Shown one piece after another: positions 8,655-17,034 of a stretch of 33,777 nucleotides of DNA. The first letter of the stretch is position 1; every line of letters starts with the position of its first letter. The notes below the pieces were generated by a model. That model ran no database searches. It saw nothing but the letters and a program-made list of their open reading frames with translations, and was not told the origin of the DNA. The position numbers were made by a program, and so were the translations under genes. This DNA comes from Chloroflexota bacterium. Lineage in GTDB: Bacteria > Chloroflexota > Limnocylindria > Limnocylindrales > CSP1-4. The stretch lies in the NCBI GenBank assembly GCA_003153755.1, contig PMBG01000090.1, positions 1 to 33,777 on the forward strand, in the 5' to 3' direction.

Positions 8655-8906
8655 GTGAAAGACGGGATCTGCCCAAAATGCGGGCAGGCGAGCGTGTACG
8701 AATGCACGAAGGGAGTCACTTACGGCAACACTGGTGCGGGCCCGTTCGTGATTGAAGGCGGATGGGGGTCGGTCGGGCACGAGTGCGACACGCATAGCTA
8801 CCTGTGCACAGGCTGTGGCTACTTCGAGAACTACATCGACGATGCCGAGATGCTGGCGAAGGTTCACACGATCAAGAAGTGGACCCTCGTGAGCCCGGGT
8901 CGATAG
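8655..8906 (+). CDS. Small zinc-ribbon protein, copy 2
   Basis: A tandem paralogue of the preceding gene and also 83 residues. It starts MKDGICPKCGQASVYE, keeps the second CxxC as CTGCGYFENYI, and ends DDAEMLAKVHTIKKWTLV. The upstream ribosome-binding segment (AGGAGGTCACCGTGAA) is nearly the same as in copy 1, so the duplication included the 5' region. The middle (residues 17-45) is the most divergent part: copy 2 has an extra cysteine in YECTKG that copy 1 lacks. Function unknown. Confidence 0.75.
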   Translation: MKDGICPKCGQASVYECTKGVTYGNTGAGPFVIEGGWGSVGHECDTHSYLCTGCGYFENYIDDAEMLAKVHTIKKWTLVSPGR

Positions 8907-8924
8907 AACGATCGTGAAGCGCCG

Positions 8925-9296
8925 ATGAGCCCGACCGGCGGCCCCGTCGACATCCCCGTCGGGGGTCGGCCGCCGCGAAAACGCCCCTTGAGCCAGGTCG
9001 ACCGAGACTTCATCGAGTCAATCAAGCGGAGCGAATCGTTCGAGGGTTTTGAGGCGCGGGTTGGAGAGACGGAGACGTATCGTCTGCAAATCCTTGGCCG
9101 GGGCGAGATGGCTTTCTACCAGGAGGGCGGGCGCGCGCTTCTGTTCGAGATCGACCCGCGGGGAGGGATCCTGTCGCGGTCGATCCGCCGCTGGGACGAT
9201 GGCCTTAAGGTCACCAACGAAGAACGAGCCGTGGTCGTCGACCGAATGTCGGCCTACCTCCGTTCGCGAGGCGTCGAAGACGTTCGGGTCATTTGA
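8925..9296 (+). CDS. Hypothetical protein
   Basis: A 123-residue, charged, soluble protein with no signal peptide or membrane helix. The core runs SESFEGFEARVGETETYRLQ, then GRGEMAFYQEGGRALLFEID, and a C-terminal helix with VVVDRMSAYLRSRG. The alternating strand/helix pattern looks like a small alpha-beta domain, but I do not recognise the family. It starts 18 nt after the second zinc-ribbon gene, so the three may be one transcript. The ribosome binding site is weak (GAAG). Confidence 0.6.
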   Translation: MSPTGGPVDIPVGGRPPRKRPLSQVDRDFIESIKRSESFEGFEARVGETETYRLQILGRGEMAFYQEGGRALLFEIDPRGGILSRSIRRWDDGLKVTNEERAVVVDRMSAYLRSRGVEDVRVI

Positions 9297-9479
9297 CCCA
9301 TCCATGCGGCCACTATCCATGCGGCCCGACCGATCACAGTCAAGCCCAAACAGACCGACAGCAGCTCGACGCCCACCGGCGTGTCCTCGGGCGGCCACCG
9401 CCGGGCTAGTACCCTGAGCGGGGAGCGAGACCAGGCCCGTTCGTCGATTCGGGTACTTCACAAGCGTCGAGCTCAGAAG

Positions 9480-9618
9480 TCAGTCGTCAGTGGTCACGTC
9501 GAAGGTGACTGGCGCAACACCGAGGGTTCGAGCGATCAAGCCACGGGCACCGTCCAGCACCCCGGCCGTCGGCGATCAACTCACGATCGCTTGCCATGCG
9601 CTGACGTAGCTCGTCCAT
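9480..9618 (-). pseudogene. Possible frameshifted gene remnant
   Basis: On the minus strand an ATG after GGAGGTGGGGG begins MDELRQRMASDRELIADGRG. After a one-base shift the adjacent frame reads VLDGARGLIARTLGVAPVTF to a stop. Both halves look protein-like, suggesting a small gene broken by a frameshift. It lies beside the decayed transposase. No family is recognised, and it could be chance. Confidence 0.25.
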
Positions 9619-9697
9619 CACTCACCCCCACCTCCTCGACGCCGTAGGCAAGGATCATCCTCGACCAGCTGGCGCGGTCGGTCAAGCCGCGAGGATG

Positions 9698-10170
9698 TCA
9701 GATCGGCTCGAGCTTTGCGGACAAACGACCCAAGCCGGTGTAACCCCGATCGGCGACGATCGCGGCGACCCTGGGCAGGCGATTGGCGCTGAACTCGTCG
9801 GCGAGGCGTTCGCGACCGACCTTCACGTCGTGCGGCTTCGCCGGATCCACCCGAGTCGCAATCGGCAAACCCAGGATCTCGATGACGATGCTCCGCTTGG
9901 CTCCGATCGGGCGACCGCCTCGTCCGCTGGCGTTGTGAAAGGTGAGGCCAGCTCGGCCGCCTCGCACGGTCTGGCCGTCAATCATCACCATCGAGGGATC
10001 GGCCTGGCGGTTCTTCTTGAGTCTGATCTCCTGGGCGAGCAGCTTCATCGCCCGATCCCAGACGCCGTTGCCCCGCCAGCGTCGCCACTGTTGCCAAACG
10101 GCAGGCCAGGGCGGGTATCGGTCAGGATGAGCAGCCACTCCGGGTCTTCCAGCTCGATTACCGCCGCCAT
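9698..10170 (-). mobile_element. Decayed IS5-family transposase
   Basis: The N-terminal piece MAAVIELEDPEWLLI is typical of the DUF4096 start of IS5-type transposases. The frame then shifts directly into AAHPDRYPPWPAVWQQWRRW, so some 40-50 usual residues are deleted and the frame is broken. The DDE part follows with the first Asp in VMIDGQTVR and the second in VADRGYTGLG, but the protein stops soon after, before the C-terminal Glu region. It is therefore inactive. No terminal inverted repeats or target duplication could be assigned. The nearest relatives would be of the IS1031/IS427-like type by motif. Confidence 0.8.
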
Positions 10171-10256
10171 GCCGGGCGGTCTGGCGGGCGGGGGTGACAG
10201 GTTATGTGGCACAGACGGGCCAACCCGAGCGTGAAAGTTCATTCACAGGCTCTTAG

Positions 10257-10334
10257 CCGGGATCAGATGCTGGCTCTATACTGGCCGCCGTCGCGCTCGA
10301 GATCGTGGCATCGGATCAGATGCTCTATCTGAGC
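10257..10334 (+). repeat. Two tRNA-antisense repeat motifs upstream of the tRNA-like sequence
   Basis: ATCAGATGCT occurs at 10262 and, 53 bp later, as GCATCGGATCAGATGC at 10308-10323, which can itself form a 5-bp hairpin. The second copy continues CTCTA-TC-TGAGC. Read as reverse complement this is the D-arm plus anticodon-stem part of the tRNA-like sequence that starts 40 bp after the core. The same 40-bp spacing holds at the right edge of the window. Confidence 0.65.
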
Positions 10335-10354
10335 GTGGACTTGCGACAAACAGG

Positions 10355-10393
10355 GCGCCCGTAGCTCAGTGGATAGAGCATCTGACTTCGGAT
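10355..10393 (+). pseudogene. 5' half of a tRNA-Arg(UCG)-like gene
   Basis: Acceptor strand GCGCCCG, TA, D-stem GCTC/GAGC with loop AGTGGATA, anticodon stem TCTGA and loop CTTCGGA (anticodon UCG) match a normal tRNA through the anticodon loop. After GGAT the sequence no longer gives the expected TCAGA stem, variable loop or T-arm. It is therefore a truncated tRNA copy, not a functional gene. Confidence 0.7.
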
Positions 10394-10481
10394 TGCCCGG
10401 ACGTATGCTCTGTCCGCTACGAGGGGATGGGGCATGCAAAACGAGCAGGATCAGATGCTCTAGGTGAGCACGGTCGGGCGC
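10355..10481. repeat. Imperfect inverted repeat containing the tRNA half
   Basis: Three blocks of the tRNA half are repeated downstream as reverse complements in mirrored order: GCGCCCG with CGGGCGC (10475-10481), GCTCA with TGAGC (10465-10469), and TAGAGCATCTGA (10374-10385) with TCAGATGCTCTA (10451-10462). This gives 24 potential base pairs around a 65-nt loop, a hairpin instead of a cloverleaf. Confidence 0.65.
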
Positions 10482-10755
10482 TTGCCATTCTCGACTTCAA
10501 GGTGAGAGGCCGGATTATACGCCTCGGCGCCTGGGCTCTCGCCCGTTAGGCATCACCCGATCGGGCGCGTCACGGCGATTAGGCGGCACCGATCCGGTCG
10601 TGGTTCCACCTGAGTCGCACTGAGGGCGGGCCACCGGCCTTGAAGACGTCGGTTGAGACTCTCACACCTTCACTGGGTGCAACTCAGTCGGATGCGGCCG
10701 TTTGTTATCAGCCCGCTAACGATCCGATTGCACTCCACTCTCATCGTCTGACCCG
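10482..10755. other. Intergenic stretch with no recognised gene
   Basis: No convincing ORF, tRNA or terminator is seen in these 274 bp before the HAD phosphatase gene. They presumably hold that gene's promoter, which I could not locate with confidence. Confidence 0.5.
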
Positions 10756-11706
10756 ATGATCACGTACCAAGACGTTCCGAGCCGCCTTGGCGAGCCCCAG
10801 TTGCTCGCATGCGATCTCGACGGAACGCTCCTCGACCCGGACGGCATCCTGCGGCCGGCAATTCGCGACGGCATCGGGGCTGTGGTTGCCGCCGGTGTCC
10901 GCGTCGTGCTTGCCACGGGTCGATCGACCTGGGGGACGACCGCAGTCGCCCATGGACTCGGCCTGTTCGGGCCGCACATCACGATGAACGGCGGCACGTA
11001 CGGCTCGCCGGTGACCGGCGAGCTGGTCTGGGCCCGTCGCCTCACGCCCGATGTCGTAGTCGATGGGCTCGTGTTCGCGCAGGAGATCGGCTCGTCGCCC
11101 CTGATGTGTTTCCTCCACCGCCACGTCTGTCAACGGGGCCGAAACGGCGAACCCTCCGTGCCCGACTTTGCGGACGGCCCGCGCCTCCGCGTCGTGGACT
11201 CGCTCGTGGACATGGCCGACTACGGTCCGATCAGGATCTACATACCGGTCCCGGCTGTCGAACACTCGCGGTTCGTGGCGCAGGCGCAGGAGTGGTTCGG
11301 CGATCGGGCGTCGATCGTGTACGGCGACCAGAACGGCCTCGAGGTTATGGCGCCGGGCACGAACAAAGGCGAGGCGCTGCGTCTCGTGGCGGCCTCGATG
11401 GGCCTGGAGATGGACGAAGTGGCGGCCATCGGCGACGGGCCGAACGACAGGGAGATGCTGAGGTGCGCCGGCCGAAGCGCGGTGCTGCTGCCGCAGCCGG
11501 GCGCCGCGCCGGTGGCGGGGCTCCCATTTGGGGAAGCGACGGAGGTGGTTCCGTCGTCGGCTGACGACGGTGCTCTGGAGGCCTTGCGTCGCTTCTTTCC
11601 CTCGATCGAATTCGGCCGGACGGGAGCTGTTAGGAACCTGCGAATCGCCGGTAGATCGCGGCGTGACGACGACCCGGGGCCCGGCCTGGACACGACGGCC
11701 GCCTGA
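10756..11706 (+). CDS. Cof-type HAD-IIB phosphatase
   Basis: A 316-residue cytoplasmic hydrolase of the haloacid dehalogenase superfamily, Cof/YbiV subgroup. Motif I is CDLDGTLLDPDG (nucleophile and acid Asp residues), motif II lies in VVLATGRSTWGT, the Lys motif in GTNKGEALRL and motif III in IGDGPNDREML. The central cap between them is the C2 type. Such enzymes dephosphorylate sugar phosphates, flavin nucleotides or similar metabolites; the substrate cannot be deduced. The C-terminal 30 residues (RSRRDDDPGPG) are polar and probably disordered. The ATG start has no clear Shine-Dalgarno. Confidence 0.88.
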   Translation: MITYQDVPSRLGEPQLLACDLDGTLLDPDGILRPAIRDGIGAVVAAGVRVVLATGRSTWGTTAVAHGLGLFGPHITMNGGTYGSPVTGELVWARRLTPDVVVDGLVFAQEIGSSPLMCFLHRHVCQRGRNGEPSVPDFADGPRLRVVDSLVDMADYGPIRIYIPVPAVEHSRFVAQAQEWFGDRASIVYGDQNGLEVMAPGTNKGEALRLVAASMGLEMDEVAAIGDGPNDREMLRCAGRSAVLLPQPGAAPVAGLPFGEATEVVPSSADDGALEALRRFFPSIEFGRTGAVRNLRIAGRSRRDDDPGPGLDTTAA

Positions 11707-11809
11707 GGCACCCAATCGACCGCGGCTTCGCCTGCACCGCCCTCGACCGCTACGATTGCCTTCGACCCAATGGGTCGGGCATATGAGATGGATCCGGAGG
11801 AAGCTCGCT

Positions 11810-14668
11810 GTGGCTGGTCAAGACCCCGATCCGATGACCCCCGACAGCCTGGAGCATGCCCTCGGGTGGCTGGAACGCAACCTCGACGACATGACGGACG
11901 CCGCCCGCCGCCAGGGCGAGGCCATCCGCCGGCAGACAACGATGCTGCCCCCGGTTCTGTCGGTGCCGTCGACCGAAGCGCCGGCATCTACCGAGGACGT
12001 TGCCGCCGGCGCGGCCAGGGCGATCGCCGCATACGACGCTCTTCGAGCCTCTTCGGGCCGCACGGCGTCCACGGCGTCCAGGCCGTCCACGCCGTCCGCC
12101 GCAGTCGCGAAGCCTGCGTCCCAGGCCGATCCTTCGGCCGTTCCCGCCGATCCCACGGCGCCACCGTCGGCACCCACCACCGATTCCACCACGCCGCTTC
12201 TCGATTCCCTCGGACGCGACCTCACGGCACTCGCAGCTCGGGGTGAGTTGAGCCCCATCATCGGCCGGCAAGCCGAGATCGGGTCCGTGATCGAGATCCT
12301 GTGCCGCTCAACCAAGCGCAACCCAGTCCTGCTCGGACCCGCCGGATCGGGCAAGACGGCGATCGTGGAGGGTCTGGCACAGCGCATCGCCGCGGGCGAC
12401 GTGCCGGAGATGCTGAAAGGCACGCGGATCGTGGAGATCCCGCTGGCGTCGCTCGTGGCCGGCACCAGTTACCGCGGCCAGCTGGAAGAACGGCTGCAGG
12501 CGCTCGTGAAGGAGGCGTCGCGGCCCGGGATCGTCCTGTTCTTCGACGAGGTGCATCTGCTGGCGGGCGCCGGCAAGAGCGACGGCGGTCTGGGCGCCGA
12601 CCAGGTGTTCAAGCCGGCGCTCGCGCGCGGCGACATCGCCGTTATCGGCGCCACCACGCCCGACGAGTACCATGCCACGATCGAAAAGGACGACGCTCTG
12701 GCACGCCGCTTCACGACGCTGGCCATCCACGAACTGTCGAAGGACGAGACCAGGCCGATATGCCTCGCGGTCCGGGACCAGCTCGCGAAGTCGCGCGGAG
12801 TGACCGTCGCGGACGACGCGATCGACGTCCTCCTGGCGTTCGCCGAGAAGCGCATCGCCAATCGACGCTTCCCCGACAAGGCAATCGACCTGCTGGAACA
12901 GGCCGTGGCGGAGGCCATCGTCGCCGGTCGGAAGACCGTGTCCGCCGACGACGCCACTCGGACTACCCAGGTCTGGGAGACGCGAGCCTCGTCCACGCCC
13001 ACGCTGGATCGTTTCGGGCGGGACCTGATCGCCCTGGCGAAGGCCGGCTCACTGACGCCGATCGTAGGACGTGAGCGCGAAATCGACGCCGTGACGGAGA
13101 TCCTGCTCCGTCGAACCAAGCGAAACCCGCTGCTTCTGGGTCCGGCCGGATCGGGCAAGACGGCCATCGTGGAGGGTCTGGCCGAGAAGATCGCCGCCGG
13201 CGACGTGCCGGCCGCCTTGTCCGAGATCCGCATCTTCGACGTCGCGATCTCCTCGCTCGCCGGCGCAATCGAGCGCGAACCGGACCGCCTGCGCGATTTC
13301 CTGGCCGAAGCGCGCCACCCATCCGTGGTGGTGTTCTTCGACGAGATCCACCAGCTGGCCGCTCCCACGTCGCGTGTTCTCTCGGAGTCGCTCAAGCCGG
13401 CCCTGGCACGAGGCGACCTGGCCTGCATCGGCGCAACGACTGGAGCCGAGTACCAGGCTTACATCGAGCCCGAGGCGGCGCTGGCCCGCCGTTTCTCGCC
13501 CGTTCAGGTGGAACCTATGGACGACGCCGGCGTGCGCATGGTGCTCGTGGCCGTGCGGGATGGACTGGCGAAGTCGCGAGGCGTCCGCGTCACGGATGAG
13601 GCCCTTGACGAGATGATCGATCTCGCCGACGCGTACATGCCCGGGCGATCGTTTCCGGATAAGGGCGTAGACCTGGTGGAACAGGCCGTGGTCTTCGGTG
13701 TGGTCCGCAAGATGGCCGTCGTCGATCGCGACGCCGCCCGCGAGTCGACGGCCGCTTTTCTCGGGCTCCTGCTGGATCCCTCCGACGCGCTGATCGCGCT
13801 GAAGTTCGCAATCGCGCGAAAGGGCCTGCTCCCGGCCGATGCCGCCGCGGCGTTGCTCGCCCGTCTCGGTGTAACGCTCCGCGGCCTCGATGCGCGAGCA
13901 GCTCGTCCGGATGCCGTCGTGCTGCTCGCGGGTCCCGCTGCGGCCGCGGCCGATCAATTGTCCGCGACCTGCGCCGAGGCGCTTTTCGGCAGGACGACCG
14001 CGCGGATCACGATCGATCTGTCGTCCATGACGGAAGACTCGACAATCTCCACGCTGCTGGGCTCCGCGCCCGGTCTTGTCGGATCCGATCGCACGTTGCC
14101 GCTTCACGAGTTGCGCCGCTCGCCGCGGCAGGTTGTGCTCTTCACCGGCATGGACCGGTGCGCGGCCTCCATCCGCCAGACGATTGGAGCGGCCGCGGCG
14201 AGCGGGGCCTTCACGGACGCGATGGGACGGACGATCCCATTGAGTTCGGCGGTGGTCGTGCTCACCGCCCCTGATCTACCCGTGTCCGTTGCCGCGGATC
14301 TGGCAGCGTTGCTTGGGCCGGACGTGGTCGGTGTTTGCGACGTGGTTGCGACCGCCGCCGCCGCCCCGGCCGCGGCGGCGGGCACGGACGGAACGGACTG
14401 GATTGCCGGCGAACTGCTGGCGCCCCTAGCCCGCCGCTTCGCTCGGTCGGGCATCAACGTGACTTTCGACCCGGCTTTCGTGGAGTGGCTCCGGGTGCAC
14501 CTGAACGGCAACGGCGCCGGCGACCGACCCGCGGAAACGCCGGACGCGTTCGTGGATCGGGTGGTCACGCCTGCGCTACTCGCGTCGGTGGGGAAAGCGG
14601 CGGGCGCCAGATACACGGCCGTAATCGTGGACGGCGCGCCGGTACTTCACGCGTCCGGCGAGCGCTAG
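11810..14668 (+). CDS. Clp-like AAA+ protein with two D1-type modules and a degenerate D2
   Basis: A 952-residue ClpA/ClpB-related ATPase. Residues 1-130 are helical then Pro/Ser/Thr-rich; no Clp_N repeat domain is seen. Module 1 (about 133-390) has Walker A GPAGSGKT (176-183), pore loop TSYRGQLEERL (219-229), Walker B VLFFDEVH and sensor IGATTPDEY. Module 2 (about 399-650) is a second D1-type copy with Walker A GPAGSGKT (444-451), Walker B VVFFDEIH and IGATTGAEY, but its pore loop has become AGAIEREPDRL, without the Tyr. The third part (about 655-945) aligns with a ClpB D2 yet has lost Walker A (AGPAAAAADQLS) and Walker B (VVLFTGMDRC). Ordinary ClpB/ClpC has one D1 and one active D2. The GTG start follows GGAGGAA at 7 nt; upstream codons would overlap the HAD gene. 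It is convergent with the TelA operon (6-bp gap). Probable role: protein remodelling; substrate unknown. Confidence 0.88.
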   Translation: MAGQDPDPMTPDSLEHALGWLERNLDDMTDAARRQGEAIRRQTTMLPPVLSVPSTEAPASTEDVAAGAARAIAAYDALRASSGRTASTASRPSTPSAAVAKPASQADPSAVPADPTAPPSAPTTDSTTPLLDSLGRDLTALAARGELSPIIGRQAEIGSVIEILCRSTKRNPVLLGPAGSGKTAIVEGLAQRIAAGDVPEMLKGTRIVEIPLASLVAGTSYRGQLEERLQALVKEASRPGIVLFFDEVHLLAGAGKSDGGLGADQVFKPALARGDIAVIGATTPDEYHATIEKDDALARRFTTLAIHELSKDETRPICLAVRDQLAKSRGVTVADDAIDVLLAFAEKRIANRRFPDKAIDLLEQAVAEAIVAGRKTVSADDATRTTQVWETRASSTPTLDRFGRDLIALAKAGSLTPIVGREREIDAVTEILLRRTKRNPLLLGPAGSGKTAIVEGLAEKIAAGDVPAALSEIRIFDVAISSLAGAIEREPDRLRDFLAEARHPSVVVFFDEIHQLAAPTSRVLSESLKPALARGDLACIGATTGAEYQAYIEPEAALARRFSPVQVEPMDDAGVRMVLVAVRDGLAKSRGVRVTDEALDEMIDLADAYMPGRSFPDKGVDLVEQAVVFGVVRKMAVVDRDAARESTAAFLGLLLDPSDALIALKFAIARKGLLPADAAAALLARLGVTLRGLDARAARPDAVVLLAGPAAAAADQLSATCAEALFGRTTARITIDLSSMTEDSTISTLLGSAPGLVGSDRTLPLHELRRSPRQVVLFTGMDRCAASIRQTIGAAAASGAFTDAMGRTIPLSSAVVVLTAPDLPVSVAADLAALLGPDVVGVCDVVATAAAAPAAAAGTDGTDWIAGELLAPLARRFARSGINVTFDPAFVEWLRVHLNGNGAGDRPAETPDAFVDRVVTPALLASVGKAAGARYTAVIVDGAPVLHASGER

Positions 14669-14674
14669 CGGGAC

Positions 14675-15412
14675 TCAGCCTCGAGTTCGCTCGCGCACTG
14701 CTTCGCGTTCCGAAACTGCAGGCTCACCTTGCGCCAGCGCCACCGGCGCACTCGGCGCGCTCACCGCCGAGGCGGACCCGGAGGGTTCGGGAATGTCGAG
14801 CGACGAACCGCCGAACTTCTCGGCCAGGAACCGACCGTGAGCTTCGAGACGGTCCGTGTCGTGTGCCACTATCGCCTCGGCCACCTCTGACATCTTCTGG
14901 TTCATAAGGTTCAGTTGAGCCAGCAACGTGTCATGAGCGCTCTTCCGACCGCCCAGGCTCCGGTTGGCGTAGAGGCGGGGGAGGGCCAGGTATGCGTTCA
15001 GCGCTTCCGGCAGATACGACAGGGCCGTCTGCCGGATCAGGTAGACGTTCGGATCCACGGCCGCTTGCCCGCTGTTGCCGCCGTTGCCGTTCCCGAGCGT
15101 CACCAAGATGGAGTCGCGGATCTGGCCGACGGTCGCGTAGATGTCGTCCTCCACACGACCCTTGATCGACCTCATGAGCTGGTCGAGGGCGTTCTTGATG
15201 CTCGCCGAATCGCCGGCTCCCGCAAGCGTCAGATCCAGCGCGCGTTCGCCGGGGACCAGAAGCGCGCCGATCAGGTACAAGCCCGCCGTGATCGGAAGCC
15301 ACTCGGTGCCGGGGATCAAGCCGCCGAAGTGAAGCGCCAGGCCTCCCAGCGCGAGCAGGCAGGCGACGATGTTCTTTCGCGAGTAGAGGAACGCCTCCAG
15401 GCGTCGGCTCAC
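14675..15412 (-). CDS. XpaC-like membrane protein of a TelA operon
   Basis: A 245-residue protein with two N-terminal membrane helices (about 14-32 and 38-54), then a helical cytoplasmic region (IKNALDQLMRSIKGRVEDDI, later LLAQLNLMNQKMSEVAEAI) and a disordered Pro/Ser/Ala tail. This layout and its position at the end of a telA operon fit the XpaC (5-bromo-4-chloroindolyl phosphate hydrolysis) family, whose real activity is unknown. The GTG start overlaps the stop of the VWA gene by 4 nt, so translation is coupled. Family assignment rests partly on context. Confidence 0.65.
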   Translation of the reverse strand: MSRRLEAFLYSRKNIVACLLALGGLALHFGGLIPGTEWLPITAGLYLIGALLVPGERALDLTLAGAGDSASIKNALDQLMRSIKGRVEDDIYATVGQIRDSILVTLGNGNGGNSGQAAVDPNVYLIRQTALSYLPEALNAYLALPRLYANRSLGGRKSAHDTLLAQLNLMNQKMSEVAEAIVAHDTDRLEAHGRFLAEKFGGSSLDIPEPSGSASAVSAPSAPVALAQGEPAVSEREAVRERTRG

Positions 15413-17022
15413 TGATAGCCTCTGATCTGTTTGAAGATTTGGTCCAGGGATGTCGTCTTCGCATCGAAGACGGTGCCGCCGGTCAGGGTCGCGATCGACT
15501 TCATATCGCTGACCGCACCCTCGCCAAAGAGTATCGGATAGACATGAACCGCCTGAACGTTGGCGGGCAGGCTCTGATACTTCGACTGTAGGTTGCCATA
15601 GCTGTCGCCGGTGTTGCTCTCTCCGTCGGTCATGAGCACGATCGAGTAGAGCCGGTTGGGGTCGTTCGAGACGCTGGTGCCGACGACCGAGTAGGCACGG
15701 TCGAGGGCGCTGTAGATGGCGGTGGAGCCGCCGGCATCGAGCCCGTCGATGTATTGCCGGATCGCGGACATATCGGGGCCGTTGGGGTTTGTGTCGTCGA
15801 TCGTGAAGGTGCGGACGTCGTTCACGTCGGTCGAGAATGTGATGAACGTCACGTCCTCACGAGCGCGGAAGCGTGAGAACTGCCCGGTCACCGACGTGTC
15901 CAGGCCGGTCAGCTGGGTGAGGGCGTGCTTGAGGTTGTCGAGCCGATCGCCGTTCATGGAGCCCGACAAATCCAGAACGAAGATAGCACTGGCGGGCCGC
16001 CGGACTTGATCGAGGTAGGTGGTGAGCAGCGAGTTGATCGTGTCCAAACGAGATGGGAAGGGAAGCGAGACCAGGGTGGTGGTCGGGAACTTGGGGTCCA
16101 GCGCGACTCCGGGAATCGCCGGGCGGCGATTCGTGTCGGTCATGATCCGGCGCTGCTGCTTGGGGTCCAGGAGCCAGCCCACGACCTTCTGGTACGCGGG
16201 CTGCTTGGCCGAATTCAGCAGCATCAGCGGGTAGTCCGCGGTGAGGATCCCTTCCTTCGGGTACACCAGGGAGAGCTTCTCGGTGAGCTGGCTGCCCGCG
16301 TTGAGCGACATCAGGACGGACTCGTAGTTCACGATTCCGTCGATGTTCGCCTGTTGCCGCACGTAGTCATCCGCAAGAAAGCCCGACGATCCCGCCGTCA
16401 GTACCTGGCCCTTGAAGAAGTCCTTCAGCGCCGCCGTGTCGATCTTGCCGGTGTCGATCGCGTCGGAGCTGCCTGACAGCGCAGTGGCCACGCCGATCAG
16501 CGCCGAAAGCCCGGTGTTGGAGCTGGCCGGGTTCGTCATCGCGAACTTGAACGAGCCGCTCGCCGAGGCCGTCTGGACGTCCTTCCAGGTCACGTCCGGT
16601 CTTCCGGCCCAGTCCAGCCGGGTCGCAACGGACTGCTTCACCCCGATGACAACCGGGCTGAGCATGATCTTGTTGGAGGCGACAACGCGCTTGCCCGCGT
16701 TCGGCAGGAGCTTCAGGTAGTTGCCCAGGCTGAACCAGGCAACGTCGACCTGCTCTCCGCCGTCGATTCGCTCGGCGCCTTCGAGGGTGCCTGAGTAGCT
16801 CAACGACAGCGTGACTCCGGTGGCCGCCCGGAGATCGTCGAGCATCGGCACGATGTCCTTGACCTCGGAGCCGGCCAGCACCGTGAGCGTGTTCGGGTCG
16901 TTGGGATCGACCACGGGAGACGCGCCTGAGCTGTCGCACGCCGTGGCGCTTGCCGCCAGAACTGCGACGGCGGCGATGACGCCTAGCCTGCGTCCGATGT
17001 CCCCCAAATATGGGCGGCGCAT
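15409..17022 (-). CDS. Solute-binding plus VWA-domain lipoprotein
   Basis: A 537-residue exported lipoprotein with lipobox SATAC (Cys29). Residues about 40-330 are a periplasmic-binding-type domain (TLTVLAGSEVKDIVPMLDDL, VDVAWFSLGNYLKLL, ASSNTGLSALIG). The C-terminal 190 residues are a von Willebrand factor A domain with an intact MIDAS: DLSGS, then a Thr within GGSTAIYSAL, then MTDGES. Proteins with this pair of domains are commonly found next to TelA. The VWA domain should bind a protein ligand through a divalent metal; the binding-domain ligand is unknown. The ATG has AGGAGGGG upstream and lies 12 nt after telA. Confidence 0.9.
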   Translation of the reverse strand: MRRPYLGDIGRRLGVIAAVAVLAASATACDSSGASPVVDPNDPNTLTVLAGSEVKDIVPMLDDLRAATGVTLSLSYSGTLEGAERIDGGEQVDVAWFSLGNYLKLLPNAGKRVVASNKIMLSPVVIGVKQSVATRLDWAGRPDVTWKDVQTASASGSFKFAMTNPASSNTGLSALIGVATALSGSSDAIDTGKIDTAALKDFFKGQVLTAGSSGFLADDYVRQQANIDGIVNYESVLMSLNAGSQLTEKLSLVYPKEGILTADYPLMLLNSAKQPAYQKVVGWLLDPKQQRRIMTDTNRRPAIPGVALDPKFPTTTLVSLPFPSRLDTINSLLTTYLDQVRRPASAIFVLDLSGSMNGDRLDNLKHALTQLTGLDTSVTGQFSRFRAREDVTFITFSTDVNDVRTFTIDDTNPNGPDMSAIRQYIDGLDAGGSTAIYSALDRAYSVVGTSVSNDPNRLYSIVLMTDGESNTGDSYGNLQSKYQSLPANVQAVHVYPILFGEGAVSDMKSIATLTGGTVFDAKTTSLDQIFKQIRGYQ

Positions 17023-17034
17023 CTGGGTCCCCTC

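Noticed and set aside
10355-10481. A complete tRNA-Arg with an intron
   Set aside because: The downstream CGGGCGC fits the acceptor strand, but no T-arm or second anticodon-stem strand is present between.
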